A stretch of DNA of 38,633 nt from an uncultured Oscillospiraceae bacterium. GTDB lineage: Bacteria > Bacillota > Clostridia > Oscillospirales > Oscillospiraceae. The notes under the pieces were generated by a model. It saw only the letters and a program-made list of their open reading frames with translations, ran no database searches and had not been told where the DNA came from. Location of the stretch: contig CAKTPO010000019.1 in the NCBI GenBank assembly GCA_934591845.1, forward strand, positions 1 through 38,633. Reading direction: 5' to 3'. Positions 7,226 to 13,584 of this stretch are shown one piece after another. The translations under genes were made by a program, and so were the position numbers. Position 1 is the first letter of the stretch, and the number at the start of each line of letters is the position of its first letter.

Positions 7226-9193
7226 ATGGGAAAAATCATCCAATTATCCCCCCATATCGCCAATCTGATCGCCGCCGGAGAGGTGGTGGAGCGTCCGGCA
7301 AGTGTTGCCAAGGAGCTGCTTGAAAACGCCGTGGATGCCGGGGCCACCAAGGTGACCATTGAGATCCGGGACGGGGGCATGACCTTTCTCCGGGTGACGG
7401 ACAACGGCTGCGGCATGGCCCCCCAGGATGCCCGGACGGCGTTCCTGCGCCATGCCACCTCCAAGTTGCGCTGTGCCGAGGATTTAAGTGCCATCGGCAC
7501 CATGGGCTTCCGGGGAGAGGCCCTGGCGGCCATTGCTTCCGTCAGCCGCATTGATTTGCTGACCAAGACCCCGGAGTCCCTGATGGGACTGAGTCTTCAC
7601 TTGGAGGCCGGGAACGTGACAGAGGAGTCGGAAGCCGGATGCCCGGACGGCACCACCATCATCATCCGGGACCTGTTTTACAACACCCCTGCCCGGATGA
7701 AGTTTATGAAAGCCGATACCGTGGAGGGTTCCAGGGTCACGGGAGCGGTGCAGCTCCAGGCTCTGGCCCACCCGGAGGTGGCCATCACGTTGATCCGGGA
7801 CGGAAAAACGGTGCTGTCCACCCCAGGAAACGGGGGATTGCAGGGGGCCGTGTACTGCGTATACGGACGGGAATTCGGGGCCTTAACGGAGGTCAACAGC
7901 CAGTGGGAAAAATACAAGCTTACAGGCTACGTTTCCAAGCCCTCCCAGGCCCGGCCCAGCCGGAATTTGCAGACCTTTTTTGTAAACCACCGGCCGGTCA
8001 AATCCAAACTTCTGGTCACGGCCCTGGAAGAAGCCTACCGGAATCAATTGATGGTGGGTAAGTTCCCCGCCTGTGTGCTGTGCCTGGAACTGCCCCCTAC
8101 GGCGGTGGATGTGAATGTCCACCCGGCCAAGACCGAGGTAAAATTCCTCAATGAAAAGGCGGTATTTGACTGTGTACACTATGGCGTTCTGGGGGCACTG
8201 AACAAGACCCCGGACCGCCCTCAGATACAATTCTCTCAGAAAAACGCCCAGGTGTTCCCGGAACCCCCAAAGGAACCGGAAAAACAGCCGGTGGCGGCAC
8301 CTAAAAAGGACTTTTTCAGAACCATGTCCGCCCAGGACTACAAGACCTTTGCCAGTGCTGTGAAAACCGCTCCCAGGCCGGAGCCGGAAAAGGCAAGAGC
8401 CGCGGCGGAAAAACTGGCGGAACAGGCGACCCTCCATTCTCCTGTATTTGTGCCGGGAAACCAGGGAGCGGAAGCTTTTCCCAGGCTACCGTTCCAGAAT
8501 TCCACAGCCCCTGTGGAGAAAAAACAGCCCCCTGTGGAGCTTCCTCAGGAAGAAGCCCCTCAGCCCACCGCACCTCAAAAAGAAGAGCCTGTATTGGAGC
8601 AGACCGCCCTGGAACTGCCCCGGGTTCAGCTCTGGCGCATGGTGGGGGAACTCTACAGAACCTATATTCTGGTGGAGCAGGGGGAGGAAGCTTTTCTCAT
8701 TGACAAACACGCGGCCCACGAGCGCATCCTCTTTAACAAGCTGAAAGCCCGGCAGGAGGCCATTGTGCCCCAGACTCTGCTGACCCCCATCCCCGTCCGT
8801 TTGGACCCCAAAGGGGCTTCGGAAATCATGTGCCATCTGGACATGATGGAGGAACTGGGCTTTGCCTTGGAGGAGTTTGGGGAAAATACCCTGCTGCTGC
8901 GGCAGATCCCTATGGATCTAAGCACCGATTCCGCGGCAGAGACCGTGGAGACCCTGGCCCAGGATTTGCTCCGGGGGAAAATCACCGCCCCGGATACCGT
9001 TCGGGATGAAATGCTCCATACCGTTGCCTGTAAGGCGGCCATTAAAGCCGGATGGGTCAGCGATGAGCAGGAGCTTCTGGCGGTAGCCAAAGAGGTTATG
9101 GAACACGAAGAACTCAAATACTGCCCCCATGGCCGGCCTATTTGCGTCTCTTTAAGCAAGAAAAATCTGGAACGGCAGTTCAGAAGGACCTGA
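7226..9193 (+). CDS. mutL: DNA mismatch repair endonuclease MutL
   Basis: 655 residues. The N-terminal GHKL ATPase shows ELLENAVDAGAT, DNGCGM and GFRGEALAAI. A variable Pro/Glu-rich linker (about 350-470) follows, then the C-terminal dimerisation/endonuclease domain. The nuclease motif DQHA-x2-E-x4-E appears as D493-K-H-A-A-H-E499-R-I-L-F-N504, so the last glutamate is an asparagine. The downstream metal-binding motifs (ACKAAIKAG, CPHGRP) are intact. MutL couples MutS recognition to strand nicking in bacteria without MutH. The ribosome site (TGAGGTGAGA) overlaps the end of the preceding gene, four bases away. The following gene overlaps the stop codon. Confidence 0.98.
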   Translation: MGKIIQLSPHIANLIAAGEVVERPASVAKELLENAVDAGATKVTIEIRDGGMTFLRVTDNGCGMAPQDARTAFLRHATSKLRCAEDLSAIGTMGFRGEALAAIASVSRIDLLTKTPESLMGLSLHLEAGNVTEESEAGCPDGTTIIIRDLFYNTPARMKFMKADTVEGSRVTGAVQLQALAHPEVAITLIRDGKTVLSTPGNGGLQGAVYCVYGREFGALTEVNSQWEKYKLTGYVSKPSQARPSRNLQTFFVNHRPVKSKLLVTALEEAYRNQLMVGKFPACVLCLELPPTAVDVNVHPAKTEVKFLNEKAVFDCVHYGVLGALNKTPDRPQIQFSQKNAQVFPEPPKEPEKQPVAAPKKDFFRTMSAQDYKTFASAVKTAPRPEPEKARAAAEKLAEQATLHSPVFVPGNQGAEAFPRLPFQNSTAPVEKKQPPVELPQEEAPQPTAPQKEEPVLEQTALELPRVQLWRMVGELYRTYILVEQGEEAFLIDKHAAHERILFNKLKARQEAIVPQTLLTPIPVRLDPKGASEIMCHLDMMEELGFALEEFGENTLLLRQIPMDLSTDSAAETVETLAQDLLRGKITAPDTVRDEMLHTVACKAAIKAGWVSDEQELLAVAKEVMEHEELKYCPHGRPICVSLSKKNLERQFRRT

Positions 9194-9741
9194 TGCTGAT
9201 GCAACTACCAAAAATGATGAAACGTGTGACCGCCGCCTTGGGGCTTGCACTGCTGTTGCTGCTGCCCCTGGCTCTTGGGGGTTCGGAACTTGGGGAAGCC
9301 CTGGCCATTACCGCCGGAACCTGTTTTTATCATTTCGCCATGCGCCTGACGGTGGGGGCACTGGTGCCCCGGATGCTAAAACCCGGGGCGGCGGAACGGC
9401 CCTATTTCCGGCAACGTTCCTTGGAGCCGGGGCTTTACAAGGCCCTGAAAGTGAAACGCTGGAAAAACCGGATGCCCACCTACAACCCGGAAGAATTTGA
9501 CCCCAGAAAGCACAGCTGGGAAGAGATTCTGCAATCCGGCTGCGTTGCCGAGGTTGGCCATTTGGTGATGGTGCTTCTGAGCTTTCTTCCCGTGCTGACG
9601 ATCCCGGTGTTTGGGGCGGCGGGGGTGTTCTGGGGAACATCCGTTGCCGCGGCGGCGGTGGACGGCAGCTTTGTGATATTGCAGCGGTTCAACCGCCCCA
9701 GAATTCAAAAAATCCTTCAAAAGGAGCGTCAACGCCTATGA
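9193..9741 (+). CDS. CrtO-like membrane protein (glycosyl-4,4'-diaponeurosporenoate acyltransferase family)
   Basis: 182 residues. It has two N-terminal hydrophobic segments, a basic middle (KVKRWKNRMPTYNPEEFD) and a C-terminal hydrophobic pair ending VDGSFVILQRFNRPRIQKIL. The RKWK...P pattern, the histidine in GHLVM and the terminal QR[FY]NRPR motif match the family of staphylococcal CrtO, which acylates the sugar of staphyloxanthin. No other carotenoid gene is in the window, so the real acceptor is unknown. The start at 9193 overlaps the mutL stop (TGATG) and has AGAAGG upstream. A longer frame from 9142 exists but lies inside mutL. Its stop overlaps the miaA start. Confidence 0.7.
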   Translation: MLMQLPKMMKRVTAALGLALLLLLPLALGGSELGEALAITAGTCFYHFAMRLTVGALVPRMLKPGAAERPYFRQRSLEPGLYKALKVKRWKNRMPTYNPEEFDPRKHSWEEILQSGCVAEVGHLVMVLLSFLPVLTIPVFGAAGVFWGTSVAAAAVDGSFVILQRFNRPRIQKILQKERQRL

Positions 9742-10667
9742 ATCCAATTGTGTGCCTGGCCGGGCCTACCGCCTCCGGCAAAACCGCCCTGGCGGTGGAA
9801 CTGGCCCAGGCCCTGGACGGCGAGGTGGTGTCCTGCGACTCCATGCAGGTCTACCGGCGCATGGACATCGGCACCGCCAAGCCAACCCCGGAAGAGCGGC
9901 AGGGCATTCCACACCACATGATTGATGTGGCGCAGCCGGAGGAGGATTACTCCGTCAGCCGCTATTGCCGGGAAGCCGCCCCTATAGTTGAGGACATTGT
10001 GGCCCGGGGGAAGGTGGCCATTATTGCCGGCGGCACGGGGCTTTACATGGATTCCCTGATCCGGGGCAACGACTTTGCCCCCTTTCCCTCCACAGGCGTC
10101 CGGCAGCGGCTGGAACAGCAGGCCCAGCAGGAGGGAATAGAGACCATGCAGCGGTGGCTGCAACAGGTAGACCCGGAAGCGGCGGCGCGCATCCATGACC
10201 GGAAACGGCTGCTGCGGGCCTTGGAAGTGTACCTGGAAACCGGGGAGACCATTACAGAGCATAACCGCCGGACCCAGGAGCAGCCCCCCAGGTTTACCCC
10301 TGTGTGGCTGGCTCTGGACTTTGCGGAGCGGCAGACCCTTTATGACCGCATTGATTTGCGGGTGAGCAATATGCTTCAAATGGGCCTACTGGAAGAAATT
10401 CAGGGGCTGCTTTCCTCCGGGGTGCCGGAGAGCGCCACGGCCATGCAGGCCATTGGCTATAAAGAATTTGTAGGGGCCTTGGAGGGAACATGTTCTGTCC
10501 GGGAGGCCGCCGACCAGGTGCGGCAGTCTTCCAGACGGTATGCCAAGCGGCAGCTGACCTGGTTCCGCCGGAATCCCGCCATCCACTGGCTTGTCCGGCA
10601 GGAGGGCCAGGGGGCGGATGAAATTTTCCGGGCCGCCCGACAAATTCTTCGGGAAATCGACAGGTGA
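9738..10667 (+). CDS. miaA: tRNA dimethylallyltransferase MiaA
   Basis: 309 residues, normal length. P-loop GPTASGKT at 9-16, D34-S-M-Q motif (SCDSMQVYRRMDIGTAK), IPHHMIDV and AGGTGLY are all present, with the C-terminal swinging domain intact. MiaA attaches a dimethylallyl group to A37 of tRNA; MiaB, first gene of the block, then methylthiolates it. Translation is coupled to the upstream gene through an ATGA overlap. hfq follows, the same miaA-hfq neighbourhood seen in many bacteria. Confidence 0.98.
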   Translation: MNPIVCLAGPTASGKTALAVELAQALDGEVVSCDSMQVYRRMDIGTAKPTPEERQGIPHHMIDVAQPEEDYSVSRYCREAAPIVEDIVARGKVAIIAGGTGLYMDSLIRGNDFAPFPSTGVRQRLEQQAQQEGIETMQRWLQQVDPEAAARIHDRKRLLRALEVYLETGETITEHNRRTQEQPPRFTPVWLALDFAERQTLYDRIDLRVSNMLQMGLLEEIQGLLSSGVPESATAMQAIGYKEFVGALEGTCSVREAADQVRQSSRRYAKRQLTWFRRNPAIHWLVRQEGQGADEIFRAARQILREIDR

Positions 10668-10718
10668 ATCGTGCTAGCATATGCGTACTCCAAAATGAAC
10701 AAGAAAGCGGGTATACAT

Positions 10719-10949
10719 ATGAACGAAACCATGAATTTACAGGATGCCATTCTCAAGGAGGTACGCCGGGAGAAAGTGCCCGTCACCCTGTTCCTGATGA
10801 ACGGCTTCCAGCTCCGGGGGATCATTACCGGATTTGACAGCTTTGTAGTGGTGCTGGTGTCTGACGGCAAGCAGCAGATGATTTACAAGCATGCCATTTC
10901 TACCCTTGCGCCTATCCGGCCTCTGAAAGCAGCGTCCCCCACCGTGTAA
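10719..10949 (+). CDS. hfq: RNA chaperone Hfq
   Basis: 76 residues, beginning [15 protein letters not shown]. The Sm1 core is [26 protein letters not shown], and the Sm2 motif is YKHAIST (canonical YKHAIS). Hfq forms a hexameric ring that binds U-rich sRNA tails and A-rich mRNA. There is almost no C-terminal extension, as usual in Firmicutes. The start at 10719 is chosen by likeness to other Hfq proteins; the upstream site (AAGAAAGCGG) is weak. The frame is also open from 10671, but those codons do not look like Hfq. It ends the block, followed by a hairpin terminator. Confidence 0.97.
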   Translation: MNETMNLQDAILKEVRREKVPVTLFLMNGFQLRGIITGFDSFVVVLVSDGKQQMIYKHAISTLAPIRPLKAASPTV

Positions 10950-10980
10950 CGGAAGACGGCCTTTCGGCTCCGGGAAACCC

Positions 10981-11007
10981 AGGCGGCGGAGCGATCCGCC
11001 GCCTTTT
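10981..11007 (+). terminator. Hairpin terminator after hfq
   Basis: AGGCGGCGGA (10981-10990) pairs with TCCGCCGCCT (10995-11004) over a four-base loop, followed by a short TTT. The short T-run may allow read-through into the next gene, for which I see no clear promoter of its own. Confidence 0.65.
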
Positions 11008-11029
11008 GCTGTGACAGAAAGGAAAAATT

Positions 11030-11743
11030 ATGTCTATTGAAGAAAACGTAGAGAAAGTCCAACGGGAAATCGCCCAGGCGGCTCTGGCCGCAGGCCGGAA
11101 GCCGGAGGAGGTGGTGCTCTGCGCTGCCACCAAAATGAATGATACCCAGGCCGTCCGCCGGGCCATTGCCGCAGGAGTACGGGTCTGTGGAGAAAACCGT
11201 GTCCAGGAGCTGACCCGGAAGCTGGGGGAGAACGCCTATGAAGGGGCCAAAATCCATTTCATCGGCCACTTGCAGACCAACAAGGTAAAGCTGGTGGTGG
11301 GAAAAGTAGACCTTATCCAGAGCGTGGATTCCCTGCGGCTTCTGGAAGCCGTTTCCAAAGAGGCCCAGCACCAGGGCGTGCTACAGGACATTCTTTTGGA
11401 GGTCAACATCGGTGGGGAGTCCGCCAAGACCGGATTTTCCCCGGAGGAGGTTCTTCCTCTGGTGGACAAAATTGACAGTTTTTCCAATGTCCGGGTCAAA
11501 GGACTTATGGCAATTCCCCCAATTGCAAGGTTTCCGGGCGATAATTTAAAATTTTTTCAGAAAATGCGGGAAATTTATGTTGACATTAGGGCGAAAAAGA
11601 ACGATAATGTTCCGGTAGACTGTTTATCTATGGGCATGTCCGGAGACTTTGTTGATGCCATCGCTGCGGGCAGTACCATGGTGCGGATAGGCACCGCCAT
11701 TTTTGGTGCCAGGGTGTACGATACCGTTCATCAGAAGATGTAA
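11030..11743 (+). CDS. YggS/YlmE-family PLP homeostasis protein
   Basis: 237 residues. The PLP lysine is K35 (CAATKMND). Other family marks are GENRVQEL, HFIGHLQTNK, LLEVNIGGESAKTGF, VKGLMAIPP and LSMGMSGDF...VRIGTAIFG. The protein is a single-domain alanine-racemase-fold barrel that binds pyridoxal phosphate and keeps B6 and amino-acid pools in balance; it has no known catalytic reaction. In Firmicutes it sits beside sepF (ylmE-ylmF), as here, with a 22-base gap. Start ATG with an AAAGGA site. Confidence 0.96.
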   Translation: MSIEENVEKVQREIAQAALAAGRKPEEVVLCAATKMNDTQAVRRAIAAGVRVCGENRVQELTRKLGENAYEGAKIHFIGHLQTNKVKLVVGKVDLIQSVDSLRLLEAVSKEAQHQGVLQDILLEVNIGGESAKTGFSPEEVLPLVDKIDSFSNVRVKGLMAIPPIARFPGDNLKFFQKMREIYVDIRAKKNDNVPVDCLSMGMSGDFVDAIAAGSTMVRIGTAIFGARVYDTVHQKM

Positions 11744-11765
11744 ACATACAGGAGGATATATAGAA

Positions 11766-12338
11766 ATGAGCCTTTGGGATAACGTAAAGAAGTTTGCCGC
11801 GCCCTACGGTGATGACGACTATGACGATTATGACGAAGACGAAGACTACGCTGAGGATGATTACGAAGAACCCGCTGAGCGGCCTGCCCGCCGCAGCGCC
11901 CCGGCCCGCAGCCGCCGCCCCGCAGTGCAGGAGGTAGAGGAGCCGGAGGAGGATGAGGAAGAAAGCGCTGACTTTGGCTTTGGCACCGTAGCGGCCCCCA
12001 GCGGCACCTCAAGCATCAGCAGCGGCTTTACAGGCTCCGTGCTCCACAGCAGCACTTCCTCCAACCGTCAGGAAGTGGTGTTGTTCCGGCCCGGCAGCTT
12101 CAGCGATACCTCCAAGGCCGCCGATGACCTGCGCAACCACAAGGCGGTCATTGTCAATATGGAGAATGTGGACAAGGCCATGGCCCGCCGGGTGGTGGAT
12201 TTCCTGTCCGGCTGTGTTTACGCCCTGGATGGGGATGTGAAGAAGATCGCCCAGTCTGCGTTCCTGTTCTGCCCCCACAATATGGAGATTTCCGGAGATT
12301 TGGAAACCCTGCAGGCAGAGGTCGAAAGCTACGTATAA
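11766..12338 (+). CDS. sepF: Cell division protein SepF
   Basis: 190 residues. A short amphipathic N-terminus (MSLWDNVKKF) is the membrane anchor of the family. A long Asp/Glu/Arg/Pro-rich linker (about 16-70) follows, then the SepF core from about 102 (EVVLFRPGSFSDTSKAADDLRNHKAVIVNMENVD...FLSGCVYALDG...FLFCPHN). SepF tethers and bundles FtsZ filaments at the septum. Start 11766 is supported by AGGAGG about ten bases upstream. It is followed by divIVA in the same direction. Confidence 0.97.
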   Translation: MSLWDNVKKFAAPYGDDDYDDYDEDEDYAEDDYEEPAERPARRSAPARSRRPAVQEVEEPEEDEEESADFGFGTVAAPSGTSSISSGFTGSVLHSSTSSNRQEVVLFRPGSFSDTSKAADDLRNHKAVIVNMENVDKAMARRVVDFLSGCVYALDGDVKKIAQSAFLFCPHNMEISGDLETLQAEVESYV

Positions 12339-12397
12339 AAAACGCTGAACAATAAAAGCGAATCAGAAAAAGATTCAACCAGGAAGGAGAAACAGAT

Positions 12398-13147
12398 ATG
12401 ATCACTCCGCAGCAAATCGAACAGGTGTCCTTTAGCAAGGCTTCTTTCGGCGGCTACAATATGCAGCAGGTCGATGAATTTCTGGAGCCTCTGACCGAGG
12501 ATTACGTGACCCTTTATAAGGAAAATGCCCTGCTGAAAAGCAAGATGCGGGTACTGGCCAGCAAGTTGGAGGAATACCGCAAGGGTGAAGCCACACCCAG
12601 AGCCGCTGACAGTGATGCCAAGGCTGCCGCTGACCAGATGCTTCTGGAAACCAAGCAGAAGTGTGAGCGGATGCTGAAAGAAGCCACCTTGAAGGCCCAG
12701 AGCATTACGGCCACTGCGGCCGCCGCTGCCGCCCCTGTGGCTCCTGTTGCCCCTGTGGCCGCCCCCAGCGGAAACGCCGAGGCTCTCATCGCCGCAGAGA
12801 ACGCCCGGGTAGAAGAAGCCCGGAAGGCTGCCAACGCCAAAATCGCAGAGATCCAGGAGCAGATGCGTGCCTGCATCCAGGCATTGGAGCGCATCAAGGG
12901 TGCTGCCGCCCCCAAAGCTGCCGCAGCCACCGCTGCCGCCCCCAAGGCCCCGGCTGCCAATGAGCTGCGCTATGACAGCGGCTCCGTGGCAGATGAGATC
13001 GCCCACAACGTAGAGGCCCTGGTTGGTACCGCCGAGGAGCCTGCCCCCAAGGCAGAGCCCCGGCACCCTGTGAACGATACCACCACCAGCCGGTTTGCCA
13101 ACCTGAATTTGCAGTTTGGCCGGAACTACGACCCCAACCACAAGTAA
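12398..13147 (+). CDS. divIVA: DivIVA-family cell division/polarity protein
   Basis: 249 residues. The N-terminal DivIVA membrane-targeting domain is clear (TPQQIEQVSFSKASFGGYNMQQVDEFLEPLTEDYVTLYKENALLKSKM), followed by a coiled coil. The rest is unusually rich in Ala and Pro (two blocks, about 105-125 and 167-190) around another helical stretch (about 130-165). DivIVA proteins recognise curved membrane at the septum and poles and recruit division or wall-growth factors. Ribosome site AGGAAGGAG. The low-complexity blocks differ from classical B. subtilis DivIVA, so the exact role may differ. Confidence 0.93.
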   Translation: MITPQQIEQVSFSKASFGGYNMQQVDEFLEPLTEDYVTLYKENALLKSKMRVLASKLEEYRKGEATPRAADSDAKAAADQMLLETKQKCERMLKEATLKAQSITATAAAAAAPVAPVAPVAAPSGNAEALIAAENARVEEARKAANAKIAEIQEQMRACIQALERIKGAAAPKAAAATAAAPKAPAANELRYDSGSVADEIAHNVEALVGTAEEPAPKAEPRHPVNDTTTSRFANLNLQFGRNYDPNHK

Positions 13148-13164
13148 TCAAGATTTTTCATATG

Positions 13165-13413
13165 CAATGCCAGGATGAGGACAGGAGTCCGGGAACCCCT
13201 CTTTTCAGAGAGCCGCCGGTTGGTGCGAGACGGCAAGAAGCCCCGTGACTTATCCCCTCAGAGCAGTGAGCCGAACCCCCATTTTTGGGCCAGTAGACCC
13301 CACCGGGTACGCCCGATACAGCGCACACAAGTGCCGTTATAAAACGGAACAAGAGTGGTACCGCAGAGGAACAAAATCCTTTGTCTCTTACAGTTAGAGA
13401 CAAAGGATTTTTT
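13165..13413 (+). promoter_or_regulatory. T-box riboswitch leader of ileS
   Basis: The leader has a stem I with the conserved AGAGAGCCGCCGGTTGGTG stretch (about 13207-13225), the T-box AGAGTGGTACCGC (13352-13364) whose TGGT pairs with the tRNA acceptor end, and a terminator at 13373-13413 (AAAATCCTTTGTCTCT / AGAGACAAAGGATTTTTT). A likely specifier is ATC (isoleucine) at 13252-13254, after GTGACTT in the 3' side of stem I. T-boxes let uncharged tRNA switch off termination, so ileS should rise when Ile-tRNA is undercharged. I could not single out its promoter. Confidence 0.93.
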
Positions 13414-13513
13414 AATTGACAATTGACAATGAACAATGGACAATTGTGGTATTTTCTGCGAAAATAAATATAAAAATTGTCAACTGTCAATTGTCAATTG
13501 TCAATTGTCAATT
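13414..13513. repeat. TCAATTG-type inverted and tandem repeat in the ileS leader
   Basis: The left arm 13414-13446 (AATTGACAATTGACAATG...) and right arm 13475-13513 are largely complementary and built of tandem 7-8-base TCAATTG units. They lie between the T-box terminator and the ileS ribosome site. The same sequence type recurs at 34916-34949. The remainder up to 13584 holds only the GGAGG site of ileS. Confidence 0.75.
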
Positions 13514-13584
13514 CAAACCGTATATTGTAATACAAAAATCAATTTCACAAACGCTCAATAGAACAAACGACGGAGGTTATTCCC

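Noticed and set aside
13414..13513. A possible CRISPR-like or origin-like tandem repeat
   Set aside because: The 7-8-base TCAATTG units have no spacers and no DnaA-box consensus; it matches a repeat type seen again at 34916-34949.
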